DNA of 64,000 bases, taken from NCBI GenBank assembly GCA_949825045.1, contig OX463814.1, positions 31,824,383 through 31,888,382 of the forward strand, written 5' to 3'. Below, piece after piece: positions 9,901-19,869 of the stretch (the stretch's first letter is position 1; each line of letters opens with the position of its first letter). The notes under the pieces were generated by a model. That model ran no database searches, was not told the DNA's origin, and was given only the letters and a program-made list of their open reading frames with translations. Source of the stretch: Argyresthia goedartella (taxonomy: Eukaryota > Arthropoda > Insecta > Lepidoptera > Argyresthiidae). Position numbers and translations under genes: made by a program.

Positions 9901-12900
9901 ATTATCGATTATATTTGAATGACGATGATTTGGTATTGCGCAGGGGCATAGGTATTGCAACAAGTCTCTTGTATGGGGACCTCCTCTAATTTATTGTAAT
10001 GTTGTAATTCATTATATTGTATATGTAACTGTAGCGGCAACAGACATACACATTCTGTGGTGGGTGCAGCTAGCTGCGCTCGTGGTGAGGTACTTCACTA
10101 GTCTGCGGGTACGTTCCCTGGGTATGTCTAGTGCGCACTGCATTTTCGGTAGTTTGCAGGATGATCATCATTGCAATCGACGCATTTTGCTGGTTCTACT
10201 CGGTCCTTTTTTGGACATTCTCCAATGGGGTGGGTGCCGACACATCTAGCAGGCATGTTGCAGTTTTGCATTTCAACTCTACGTATTAAGTTCCATCAGA
10301 TAGAGACCGGCGATTGACAGACAGACAAGCAGACAGCGGAGGGTTAGCAATAGAGTCCCGTTTGGCACCCTTCGGGTACGGAACCCTAAAAAAATACCAA
10401 CAAATATGGCGTCTCGTCTTTTCCCATATTGGGCGGCAGCGGCAAAACTGCGCCCAAGTTTAGCCACATTTTAAACACAAGCCAGGTTACCACAAAAAAT
10501 ATTAAACAGCGTTTAACCTCAAAACAAGCGTCAAATCCCATACATTTTTGTTTTTAGACTAGTGTAGTTTTGTCGTAAGGTCCAAGGAGGTTGGAATCAC
10601 TGTTTTGTCGTTAAAAGTTCTCTACCATTATTCTATTCTGTATATCTTTTCACAAAAAAATGTTGATCGCTTTATACGTTTTCAGCTGATCAACCGATTT
10701 GTATTGTCGCTCGGCTAATATCTTCCGAACAGACTTCCGACTCAGCAATTGGCTTTAAGGAAAATAACATGTTTTAACTAGTACGTACCATATAAGTGAC
10801 TTCGTTCCCGTGCCAGCAGTACATTAAAAGCTGAGTTATTCCAAACACCAAGTACTCGGCTATCAACAATCTGTTCAGTGGGTCCCTTTCCATCTGGAAA
10901 TTATGTTCAGCAATGTAGGTAAAATTATATAATATAAAGATATCTTATTTCAAATCTTTATTTCATGTCTGCACTGATTTTTAAGGGTTCATTAATTATA
11001 ATACGTTGGACACTATTTACACACATTGATCTAGCCCCAAACTATGATTCCCTGTATCTTGGGTACTAGACAACGATACACATACTTATATAGATAAATA
11101 TTATGCTTAGATAGATAAACAACCATGACTAGGGTACAAACATCCGTTCTCATCAAACAAATATTTGCTCCCACCGGGACTCGAACCCGGGACCCTTGGC
11201 TTCGAAGGCAGGGTCACTGCCGTCTCGGCCATTCGGGTCGGGTCGGGTAATTACTATTTAAGTTATAGTTATAAGACAGACAGAATGGAATAGTCCATAA
11301 AAAAAAAATAGTGTCTTTTCTTGAGTGTTTTAAATTTAGTGTATATGCTTTATTCAACTTACTGATGTTTGGTAAACGCTGGCACAAAGCATTATGGAGC
11401 AAACAACCATATACAAGAACATCACAGGAGACAGGCAAGAATTATATACTTTTGCGTATCTAGAAAAGAAATTGGAATTCAATTATAATTACAATTTAAT
11501 AAATCTCTGTTTTCATATATGTCTACTCATAATCGATAGCTAAAAGCTCAGACTATAATATTATACTAATACTAAAATCATAATTTGATTAAGGCTGTGG
11601 ACAAAATCAGGAAAAACATCTATTATACTGATTAGATATACTATACTCGTAGTATTGTATTGTATTATATGTTTCAATTCAGTTGTATTGTAATCTATAA
11701 TTTTCAGGCGTGAAATAACGCCTCAGCTGTACACAATTTATTCCATTCCTCGTCAACTTGTTATGTTGGTATTTTAAATTAATCATATAATCTATGGTCA
11801 CTTCAACCTTCAGTTTCGTTTCGTTTTCGTCCCCCTGGTTTGTGGTGGTTGGCAACATCGTGTAGTGGTATTGATCTCTGGGATATCGAGTTCGTTAAGT
11901 CATCACCGGAGCCATTTTTTCTTATTCTAATTAGCCGGCTAGCTAGCGGCCTCGTATTTTATTTATTTACATAGCCTAAATAATAACCTACGTGGCAGTA
12001 ATCACAGCAATTTAATTAGCAATTACAGAAATTTAATTGACGATGCACTTTGCGGATTCTTTATTTTATTTCGATTATAGGGTCATTATATTTCCTTTTT
12101 TGGCAGAATTTGTAAAAAAAAAGAACAGTACCATATGCAATACTAATGACATAGATTAAGGGTTAATAATTTATACAATAAAGCTTTAAAAACGCAAATA
12201 AACCTAAAACCTATATTAAATTTAAAACATCCCCAAGATCGCTGCCGGGTGGCAGGGTGCCCAAAATGCTGGCACCATTTCCTGTATTGCTAAACGGATA
12301 CGTTGAGCGAGTTAAGTGCCAGCTCTACGGTCTCTTAGAGATGTATTTACGGACTCGTCGAGCGTCAGGGCCCTACGGCGAAGGGGCTTCCACGCCGAAC
12401 GTCATAAATAAATATTCGTCGCCTAGGGCGTCATATTTTCGTCGTTTGAAACCCTCTGCAGCTGCCGCCAAAGTGCCAGCCGCGGCTGATATCGCCGGTA
12501 GGTGGCACGTATCCACGCATGTCTCGTCCCAAATCAGTGACCTCCCGTTCTGCCAGGGAATGAGCGTCATTCCGTTTCGCCGCTTGCCATCGTGACGTAC
12601 CAGGCCATTGGGTTCCAGGATGGCTGGCACGCCACAACTGGCAAGGGCCCGGCGAATGACGTCATTCAGGCTGACGTGCAGGGACGACCGGCCGGCGCTG
12701 CGCAGACAGGAGAGGCTGTGGTGACCTAATTGGTCCACCCTGGTACCTCAAGGGAGACGACGGCGCGCTCTGCTGAACCACTGGATGTGTTTGCGAGATG
12801 ACCTCGTTTTGATACAGAGCGGCTCCTCCCGAATCCTCTGGGAGTTCCGGTTTATTGGAAAAAATGCCTCGGACAGGCTTGCGTCCAGGCATTCCTGGCC

Positions 12901-14183
12901 TCGGCCAGACAAGTGACCTCTACATCACCGAGTGATGATTAAATGATTTTGCCAAAGAGGTCACGTGCGCTAGGTCCGAAGACAAGAAAGCGGGAAGCGC
13001 CACTTCGGAGACTTTCCGGATCCCCAAGCCTCCGTGTCTGATTGGGACAAAGGTCAAGCTCAAAGTTCAAATTTCTTTATTACTGTAGATATTTACATAT
13101 ACGTAAAGGGCCATATGCGAACTGAAATCGGTGAGGAATTCAATTCTAGCCTAAACATCGAGACAATAATACTAATACAATTACTTACTTTACCAACTCC
13201 GCATGTCTTTTGTGGCATTTCGTAATCTTGTTCAACACCTGCTTATCATCAGCGTCGTTGAAGATCTTGACGCAGCTATTCCTGATGAGTTGCAGCTCCA
13301 TTTTGAAGAATACCATAATAGTCATAGCATTAGTGTCGTACGATGAGATCCAACCCCCTCCGTAGACCGCTCCGAAAATTTGATACGCTGATGCTACGAG
13401 AAAACCTGAGAAAGAACCTTTGTTTTTCAAAAAATATCTATAAAACTGTAACTATAGAGCTGTATAAATAAACTCTTGGATGTATTACTTGTAATAAAAC
13501 GTGAAATTCGTATTCAATCGGATATTTTCAATATCGGGCTGACCAAGTTTGTAAAGAAGCGTATAACAGACACTATTTATCTCTAAGATGTTGAGTTGAA
13601 CTAAATCAATGAGTTAACCTGCACTGGTGGTCTTGTCGAAAGGTACCCACGAGCTCACTACTTGGGCCAGCGGCACATCGTCTTCCCTCACACTTGCCCT
13701 GTAGCCCTCAGACGCGAAATACTTCGCGATTGGCTGAACTATCACCACCACATCCGTAGTCGTCATCAGAAACCAATACAAGTACGTGATCTTACGACAA
13801 TACCGAGTCGTTTCAGTGATCAATTTAGCTTCCGTACTATCAGCATTGCTCCGTGAAGCTATATCGGTTCTGGTCACATAGTCAATGGTGTCCTTCCAAC
13901 GGTTCTGCCACATCAGAAAGGTGGATATTTTACAACAACTTATGGTAGCCAATAATGTAATCTTCATGTTCGTTAGTAACACGTTTAGGTTGGACTTTAT
14001 GAACCAAATGTCGATGTACTCGGTGAATGTAAACAGCATTGTCAGAGCGTGCATGAGGATGTAGAAACATTTCATGTATATGGTATCTGGCAACAATAGG
14101 CCCCAAAATTTAAGCGCTTTTACGTTTGGTCCTAAAAGTGGACGCTCAGGGTTTTCTAATTTGGAAAGAATACTTTTGAACAT
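6943..14183 (-). CDS. Insect odorant receptor (Or family), six exons, 396 aa
   Basis: Seven-transmembrane insect odorant receptors form ligand-gated cation channels with Orco in sensory neuron dendrites. Minus-strand exons: 14183-13619, 13405-13189, 11459-11363, 10893-10789, 9700-9548, 6996-6943. Donors are GTTAAC, GTAAGT, GTAAGT, GTACGT and GTGGGT, and every acceptor is YAG. The pieces total 1191 nt with phases 1, 2, 0, 0, 0. Exon 1 (residues 1-188) has ENPERPLLGPNVKALKFWGL, the conserved N-terminus of moth receptors, and three membrane helices. Exon 2 carries TM4, exon 3 TM5 (SPVMFLYMVVCSIMLC), exon 4 TM6 (AEYLVFGITQLLMYCW) and exon 5 TM7 (FSAGPFFELTIAVFLN). Exon 6 ends in KGAYSYYTLI, the diagnostic Or tail. 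I start at 14183 because family members begin a few residues before ENP; the frame is open upstream to an ATG at 14303. The subfamily number is unknown. No coding damage is visible. Confidence 0.9.
7183..7460 (-). mobile_element. tRNA-derived SINE, family B (receptor intron 5)
   Basis: On the minus strand the head reads GAGCTCCGTGGTCTAATGGG with a degenerate B box near GTTCAATTCCTG. The body ends in GGGAAAAGGCGTGACGCTATG. Other copies: 27281-27739, 29622-29895 (plus), 52890-53196, 55540-55817 and 61219-61610, plus fragments near 9486, 10410 and 32330. Confidence 0.8.
7461..8012. other. Receptor intron 5, AT-rich stretch and MITE-B flank
   Basis: A 20-bp block around 7735-7770 is repeated in inverted form (AAAATAGCG...). 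From about 7930, the sequence GCGAGTTTCATAATAAAATC and AATGCCTAATTATGTACAGT is the flank that accompanies most MITE-B copies on that side. Confidence 0.5.
8013..8373 (+). mobile_element. MITE-B copy 1 (361 bp)
   Basis: The ends are imperfect inverted repeats about 55 bp long: TTTATCTACACACATATCAT at the left, and the same motif reversed (GATACGTGTGTAGATAAA) at the right. The interior has two direct copies of a TAGTACCAACTTCAC...GGCGTTCGAAATTTGAATG block and a palindrome around CATAATGACCATTATG. Nine copies occur in the window, most of them at 39-48 kb. The long open frames across it recur in every copy and are incidental. Confidence 0.85.
8404..8456. repeat. Perfect hairpin, 24-bp arms, 5-bp loop
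   Basis: The arm at 8404-8427 (GCGTTGCGAATTTCGTCATT...) is an exact inverted copy of 8433-8456, with loop ATACA. It lies 30 bp beyond MITE-B copy 1, inside receptor intron 5. Confidence 0.9.
8617..8770 (-). mobile_element. SINE family D, partial
   Basis: This is the 3' body of the family at 9095-9357 and 19196-19444 (CAATCTTACRCAAATCRAAC, then GTACTAGACGACGATATATT). The head is missing. Confidence 0.65.
8810..8970 (+). mobile_element. MITE-B relative, diverged fragment
   Basis: It shares GAGTTYCATAATA, a CCTAAATAT-type block and TTTATCTACACACATATCAT with MITE-B but then diverges. It looks like an older, truncated relative. Confidence 0.5.
9095..9357 (-). mobile_element. tRNA-derived SINE, family D (receptor intron 5)
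   Basis: On the minus strand the head reads CGGTTTAGCCTGGC (A-box-like) and GGTTCGAATCCC (B box), followed by a body ending in a TAATAATAAATAA-type tail. It matches 19196-19444. Confidence 0.8.
9486..9541 (-). mobile_element. SINE-B 3' fragment abutting receptor exon 5 donor
   Basis: The segment CACGCCTTTTCCGATGCGGG and GGCAGAGGCACA matches the end of SINE-B. Recognisable similarity stops about 10 bp from the GTGGGT donor of exon 5 at 9547. Confidence 0.6.
9717..10396 (-). repeat. Repeat-F (GGGTTCCGTA element) in receptor intron 4
   Basis: One end reads GGGCAAGTGCGGGTCGGACT and GAAGGGTTCCGTACCA; the other ends in CACCCTTCGGGTACGGAACC. Between them lie GCGCATCCGACGTCAAACC and CTCTTGTATGGGGACCTC. 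Sibling pieces occur at 19870-20663, 24240-24480, 31558-31660, 33283-33875 and 41785-42117. This is a familiar dispersed class in lepidopteran genomes, and I cannot assign its mechanism. Confidence 0.65.
10487..10577 (+). mobile_element. MITE-A copy 3 (shortened)
   Basis: It begins TTACCACAAAAAAT, retains the central block and ends at TTTTGTCGTAA. It lacks about 15 bp relative to other copies. It is in receptor intron 4, next to a SINE-B fragment at 10410-10480. Confidence 0.7.
11006..11240 (-). mobile_element. SINE family A (receptor intron 3)
   Basis: On the minus strand the B box GGTTCGAGTCC and the body match copy 2086-2325. The head ends about 120 bp from the donor of exon 3. Confidence 0.85.
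11460..12235. other. Receptor intron 2, AT-rich part
   Basis: I see no exon or element with clear ends. Around 11860-11950 there is a tRNA-like or SINE-like patch (CATCGTGTAGTGGTATTGAT and GGATATCGAGTTCGTTAAGT) too degenerate to call. Confidence 0.4.
12240..12990 (-). mobile_element. Non-LTR retrotransposon C-terminal coding fragment (receptor intron 2)
   Basis: The minus-strand frame 12738-12373 reads DQLGHHSLSCLRSAGRSSLH, then NDVIRRALASCGVPAILEPN, then GKRRNGMTLIPWQNGRSLIW and DETCVDT, then a basic segment ending in a TFGVEAPSP-type motif. This order (GxHxLSCRxSAGR, NDxIxRAL, LEPxGL, GKRPDGxTxxPW, SLxWDxTCVDT, FGVE) is widespread in proteins derived from a non-LTR retroelement in animal genomes. 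There is no start or RT core, so it is a truncated insertion within the receptor intron. Confidence 0.65.
13048..13112 (-). mobile_element. LINE 3'-end fragment with TTTGA-type tail
   Basis: On the minus strand it ends CTACAGTAATAAAGAAATTT and GAACTTTGA. The same 3' end occurs at 31389-31510 (minus) and 32437-32566 (plus), each with an AATAAAG box then short TTTGA-like repeats. Confidence 0.55.
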
Positions 14184-14933
14184 TTTTAAAAATGGTTTGT
14201 CAAAGTCGACGGTAGTGAGACAATAAAAGAAAGTTTTGCCACACCTACATTTTATAGGGCCGCTATTGTAATTAAATGCTAGTGTTGTACCACTATGTTT
14301 CATAAATATCGATAAAACAGCGAACTAAGATATTTAACAGCAAGTTAAGAGATTACTGGGCAAATATGTTCTAGACGAATAGCTAATTGAACCATTGCGA
14401 AAAGAAGAAACATTATAATCGTTATTCTTGTTTTCTTCTTATTTAAGTACTAATTGATGTAATGAATAGATAGAATAGATATTGCAGTGGTAGTGATTAA
14501 TCGTCACATAAGGGTTTCATAGAGCACATTCGATTTTTGCTTTGGTAACCCAAAATCCTAGGAAAAAACGAGGAAGCGTAGAAAATTGCACGATATTCAA
14601 AAATGTTACTAACAACCCAAAACTGTTAGTCACTAATTCAGTCCTTTCTTTGAAATTAAAATTTTAAAGCCTATCGTGACCGAGGCTATCGTGAAAATGC
14701 AAGGAACATTTTTTTATATTCTTTGGCTAGGTTTGTGCAAAATGTAAAAGCTATTTTATAAAGTGGATATCGGAAATTTTATTAACATTGTGAAATTTTA
14801 CTAACAAAATATTTATAGAGACATACAGGATGTAGCTGAAAGATTATAAGGTTTTTTAATTGTAAAGTATGGATATGAAATTTATACTTATTACAGATCT
14901 AACAATCTGTTATTTCCCGTGTACAAATAATAA
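14184..14933. other. Odorant receptor upstream region
   Basis: The region just 5' of the receptor start is AT-rich, with no clear TATA box or initiator that I would defend. It should hold the promoter. The 120 nt immediately upstream remain in frame with the receptor, with ATG at 14303, so a longer N-terminus cannot be excluded. Confidence 0.4.
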
Positions 14934-15109
14934 GTCGCATGGTTTGTGTCCACAGTTACATGCCTATGGACACTAATGTCGCATGGTTTGTGTCCACAGT
15001 TACATGCCTATGGACACTAATGTCGCATGGTTTGTGTCCACAGTTACATGCCTATGGACACTAATGTCGCATGGTTTGTGTCCACAGTTACATGCCTATG
15101 GACACTAAT
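14934..15109 (+). repeat. Tandem repeat, 44-bp unit x 4, identical
   Basis: The units start at 14934, 14978, 15022 and 15066 and are base-for-base identical. Each contains GTGTCCA and TGGACAC as inverted arms around 14 bp. The array is about 750 bp upstream of the receptor start. Perfect identity implies recent expansion or homogenisation. Confidence 0.95.
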
Positions 15110-15330
15110 GATTCCAAACGACAACATAATTTAATACAAAGCAAAATATATATATTTTTATACTAACAGCAGTTTTTAGGATTCCGTACATCCTGGCAGA
15201 GTTAGGCCTGTAGGAAGTCATCATCAATTTGACGCACCTAAGGTAAGTATGAAATGTAATAAATCACAGCTATTAAATAGATACTACATCACGTTGGACT
15301 TTACTTTCAAGTCACTTTTCGTTTTACCAG

Positions 15331-15491
15331 ATCTAAGACGCTACATGAGAAAGGAAGAATGGCGAAATTATCGTAGAGTTGACGAAGCAAGATATAAAAC
15401 TTACAAAGAGCAGATTTTAACTCGCACTTGTCTCTATGTTACCATTCTGGGAATTACAGGAAAAACTTTTCTTGTGATTGGAAAACTTTGA
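15331..15491 (+). CDS. Orphan exon-like frame, unknown protein
   Basis: A good acceptor (CACTTTTCGTTTTACCAG, ending 15330) is followed by a phase-1 open frame: a charged segment (RRYMRKEEWRNYRRVDEARY) then a hydrophobic helix (CLYVTILGITGKTFLVIG) and TGA at 15489. A charged stretch followed by one short helix would fit the end of a small single-pass, possibly mitochondrial, membrane protein. I do not recognise the family. I tested the segment 15179-15241, which ends in a GTAAGT donor, as an upstream exon, and its open frame has the wrong phase. It may be a relic. Confidence 0.25.
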
Positions 15492-15832
15492 CGGTAATAA
15501 TGTTGATGTTACATATTTAAAATTAGACAAATATAAATAACTTGAGAAATCATGACAAATTTTCGTAGTATATGGCAATATTTTTATATTAACCCCCGCC
15601 CGATGCATAAAGAGGGGTGCTATAAGTAACGTAACTTCGACTACGACTTTTTTATATCGTGATTAAAACCGTGTTATATTTATGAACAGCACATATTATA
15701 TACAGAACTGACGGGTATACACCTGCCAGTAACTTTATTCCGTATTTGTGATATCAATCGCACAATCTGACCTGCCAAAATGAAAAATAGGGACAATCAG
15801 AACACGATAATTTTATACGAGCTGTCTTTTCT

Positions 15833-16239
15833 AGCGATGTGATGGGACGATTTCTCAATTGGAATGATAGTGCCATTCATGTCGGAGCTAGAGACCAAAG
15901 CTACAGACGGTGGTCGCTTGCAGATGTTGACAAGTAACAGCAAACCCCTTTCACAGTCGCCGGCGCCTAAAAGTAATAATGCCTTTGAAGTTCCGGCTGC
16001 CTCGAGCCAGCAGCCGTGAGCTGACTACGAAAGCGTATCGAAGTGGCGGGCGCCGGCTCACGCGGAGACTGGCCCATATTAATAAAACCGCTCTCAGCTC
16101 TGAAAGTTGTCTCAGCTTAGTCACAATGACGGTTTCGCCATATCACAACTGTCATTTTTTCACGCGCTCGAGATAGCTCTCAGAGCCGAGAGCGGTTTTT
16201 AAAATCGGGCTTTTGAATTTCTTGTTCACATCGCTAGCA
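15833..16239. mobile_element. Candidate MITE with 11-bp TIR and nested hairpin element
   Basis: TAGCGATGTGA at 15833-15843 is inverted at 16229-16239 (TCACATCGCTA). Inside, 16079-16203 has longer inverted ends (AAAACCGCTCTCAGCTCTGA against CTCTCAGAGCCGAGAGCGGT). No target duplication is clear, so the outer boundaries are tentative. Confidence 0.45.
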
Positions 16240-16700
16240 ATGTGGCCGGTCAGCTGGCTTGGGGTTACCTCATGAGGACCCGGAACTACTGAAGATCCTT
16301 GCCGCAACTAGGTGGAACACTGACAAACTCTTTGAAACAATGTGGTGCATACATTACCTATCCAGCCTCCCCTTATTCGGTAACTAAAATCGACCGAAAA
16401 CTGTTGATATGTGACAGTTTGCAAAAACCAATCAAATTTTTTGTTACAACTGATACGTAAACTATCTTCCCTGAGTCGGGCGTAAGTTTACAAAACAAGG
16501 TTGAAAGTCGGCTGCGTTACCGCGCTGCACAGCGAGCGAGATCCTCTGTACCAGGAAACACCAGATGTGGTAGTCAAATCCATCAATCATCCATCTTTAT
16601 GGTTTTGACAATCGTTCCGGAGCGTTCCTGATCCAAAGGATCTCACTCGCCGTGCAGCGCGGTAATGCTGCCAGTGTGATGGGTACCTTTGGGTCGGGCA

Positions 16701-17118
16701 TAGGGTTGCCATATAACAGGCGTTTGCCGCATTTGACAGGCATTTTAAGGTTTAGACAGGCGTGCGGCCGGCATTGGTCTGAGACAGGCATTTGCAAACT
16801 TCGCGCCCGCCCAGTTGAGTAAAGAAAGAAATCGGCTGACAATTGAATCTGTAAAAGCAATATTGATTACTCAGGAAAATTACTAAACTGTATCTTGTGA
16901 AGATTTTTACGTTTATGTATTAGAAAAGAAAGAACTATTAAAAAAATAATGTCCTCTGACAAATATCAGTAATAAACATCCTTCTTAATTATTACCTGTT
17001 GGCTTTTACTTATTACCTATACAGCGTTTTTTTTTGCTTTAGACAGGTGTTTTTCTGAAAAATCTGGCATTTTAGGTACCATAGACAGGCGTCCCTCTAT
17101 TTACATATGGTAACCCTA
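16701..17118. mobile_element. Non-autonomous hAT-like element, 418 bp
   Basis: The ends are TAGGGTTGCCATAT at the left and ATATGGTAACCCTA at the right, inverted with one mismatch. The element is bracketed by an 8-bp direct repeat, GTCGGGCA, at 16693-16700 and 17119-17126. An 8-bp duplication together with a TAGGGTTGCC terminus is characteristic of hAT elements. The interior is AT-rich and has several ACAGGCGT-type motifs near each end, but no transposase. It interrupts an older sequence whose minus strand reads MPDPKVPITLAALPRC. Confidence 0.85.
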
Positions 17119-17126
17119 GTCGGGCA

Positions 17127-18784
17127 TGTCCTGGGGCGGTTTATTTTTTTAGTATTTTGTTTTTTATTATCTTTATGAAAATACTTTTTGGGTCTGTTAC
17201 TTGCCATTGCTTCGACATATTTAGCCAAAAAATATGGATACAGATGACGCAATCTTATGATACATGCCCAATGGCCGCGACTCAATAGACAAGCACTCAA
17301 ACATTGAAGTATTGATTGCGGGTGTGTCCACGTCCAGCGAAATAATAGTCATGTCTAAATGTCAAGCGATGACATTTGGAAAGTTGTCCGTCAGCTTTCA
17401 GTTCTTGATGCGGTGTGAGATTGCAAAAAGGAGAAAAACAACTTTAAGTATTTCAGGCTTTTTGGGCACCCTTGATATAAGATATCACATCAAAGACAAA
17501 TTTACTACAGACCCTAAGAAAGGTCAATTATATTATCTTGTCAATATGAGCTTTTTCCATATTACTTTTCGATTCGGATAATTGTAGGGGAACCTCTCCA
17601 GAGAAGGGCTCAAAATATTATTTTTATTAGCATTATCTAGATACTGTGTCGTTATCTCTGTAGTGATGCAGACTATGCACAATGGATCGAATCCATATCA
17701 ATGCTCTCCAAATTATCATACCTAATCTTCTTATTCGTCGGTTAAATAGAATACCAGTGGTAGTAGTAGCGAATGAAACTACTAGCGAATGATACACGGA
17801 AAAAACATCTCGTATCTATAACCAGATTCTGGTACGCCATACAAATTTGTTCATAGTATATGTGACAACTCTAAGGATAGTTGCGACTACTAGTTCATTC
17901 TCGTAAAAGGGAATTGTACAGAAAACTAGTCATTATGTGTTTACGACAATGGTGATATTTTTGTACAGGTTGCAAACTAGATAGTTACCCCTACAATATA
18001 ATCTGAATCGTCTACAAAAATATTTCTTGCTCAGTACCTACTATAATTTTAGTGCCTGAAAGTTATTCATTTGTACTATCGACTATACTAAATAGTCTTG
18101 TAGCCTTCACTATACTGTTTGTAGCTGTTGGTACTTGTACGTTGTAGTGACTACTATTCATTTTGTAATTGCTATCTTTTAAATTGTGACCCCCACAACT
18201 TGGTTTAAATAACTTTGTAGTTATTGGTGCTACTTCGGGGTTACTGAATTTTAGTTTAGTTACGTTTAATCCTGTCCAACTTGTCAAATCTGACAGACGC
18301 ACCATATAAGTTCTGTCAAATATCGGGTTTCAACTGAACTAAACTGAAATTGTGCAACTCCGAACTGGCACCAGTGTATACTTTATTATTAGACCTTTTT
18401 ACATGTAATAAATCTACTTAATAAACGGTTAAAATAAGTACGAAATATTTCATAATTCACTGCTAAATAATTATGAAACCTATTTTTAGGAATCTATCGT
18501 CACACTGAAGTAAGTGTTTGTAATTTAGTATCAGTATATTAAACGCATTTAAGTATATAAAGGTTTATAATACCCACAACGTTATTACAGTCCAAAATAC
18601 TGCTAGATATAGATAGGTATCTACCTACGTACCTACCTTTGAAAATGTCAATAGAGTATTTTAGAGACCACTGCACTAGAATTTGTTTATTATCTTCGTC
18701 CATTTTCAAGTAAGACACCAACACAATGAAACATTTCTCCGTTTGATCAAGTTATATCACCTTGATCACTTTAAAAAACAAAAT
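17127..18784. other. Unassigned stretch
   Basis: Frames of 105 codons (17264-17581, plus) and 80 codons (18063-18305, minus) lack recognisable motifs. The segment 17755-18060 has several short inverted motifs built on ACTACTA and GCGAATGA. I see no supported gene. Confidence 0.4.
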
Positions 18785-18915
18785 TAGCAAAGAAAATGCA
18801 CGGTGCGCAAGCGAGGATCGCGCAGTCGACGAATACGGCGGGTGCGGCGGTGGCGGACACGCGGCGTACCTTACGTTATACTAGACGCTATCTACGACAG
18901 TCGGGTGAACGATGT
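18785..18915. promoter_or_regulatory. GC-rich island, possible promoter or first exon
   Basis: A sharply GC- and CpG-rich patch (GCGGGTGCGGCGGTGGCGGA) stands out in AT-rich DNA. The plus strand has an ATG at 18796 with a 44-codon frame rich in Ala and Arg. It could mark a transcription start in either direction. No downstream exon could be tied to it. Confidence 0.25.
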
Positions 18916-19195
18916 GAATTTTGGTAAAAGTAATGACAACTAATGAATCGTAACGACAGCATTCCTCTTAGTTGGCTTAACATCTTGTTATTAGTCCTTA
19001 CATACAAGTACACAGATTACTAGAATGTGTTGATAGGACACAACAATCAAAATGTAATTGTTATCAAAACAATGGTAAGCTCGACAGAAAATCTACTAGG
19101 CTGTAACAAACATTTGTTCCGCATACAAAATTCCGTTTACTTTAATTCTTGTAGCACTGTAAAAGAATTGTTTTTCGTGTATCATAATTAAATAA

Positions 19196-19444
19196 TGAAT
19201 AAATAAATAGATATTAGAGGGACAATCTTACACGAATCGAACTAGGCTCATACTGAGCTCAACAAGGCTTGGGTTATGGAGGACGATATGTTTAATAGAG
19301 ATAAATACTTCTAAATACATAGTAAATATCTAAAACAAAGAAACAAATATTAATGCTAATCACAAAAATATTTGCCCTTACCGGGATTGGATCCCAGGAC
19401 CGTCAGCTTCGGAGGCAGGGTCAATACCCGCTAGGCTAAACCGG
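19196..19444 (-). mobile_element. SINE family D
   Basis: It is full-length by comparison with 9095-9357. The head on the minus strand reads CGGTTTAGCCTAGCGGGTAT with a mutated B box (GGATCCAATCCC). Confidence 0.8.
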
Positions 19445-19869
19445 TAGTCGTCGTAAATGAAGATGCACTCAATCGGTGAAATCTAACCAGACACTTAATG
19501 GCATAATATTTTGCGCTCCAACCAATTAACTCTCGTTTTGCTTCTTTGCCGCATTTGACAATAAAACAATTGCAAATCGAATTATGGTAACAAAACAACC
19601 AATAAAGCTGGTGTAAGAATTCACCTAATAGAGTTGCACTCAGTGGATTCTCACGTCTCGTCTCGAGATCACAATGGACTGTCGCCGTAACTTTGTAAAA
19701 TTGGAAAGCAACTGTTCTGAGCAAATGCACAGAGTAGTGCTCAAATCAAGTGCCGCTTAAGCCTCTGGATTTAGGACACAACCATATCAAAATAAAGCTC
19801 ATAATAGCTAGCTCTGCAACAAAACTGTTACCTCAGTCGCTGCAGCAAAACATTTCGAAAATTGTGTGC

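Noticed and set aside
12373..12738. 121-codon minus-strand frame as a host gene
   Set aside because: Its motif order is that of a retroelement C-terminal region found in many genomes; no start or exon structure supports a host gene.
14934..15109. CRISPR-like array
   Set aside because: The units are contiguous identical 44-mers without variable spacers, in eukaryotic DNA.
15179..15241. Exon upstream of the orphan frame at 15331
   Set aside because: It has an acceptor and a GTAAGT donor, but its only open frame ends in phase 0 while the downstream frame needs phase 1.
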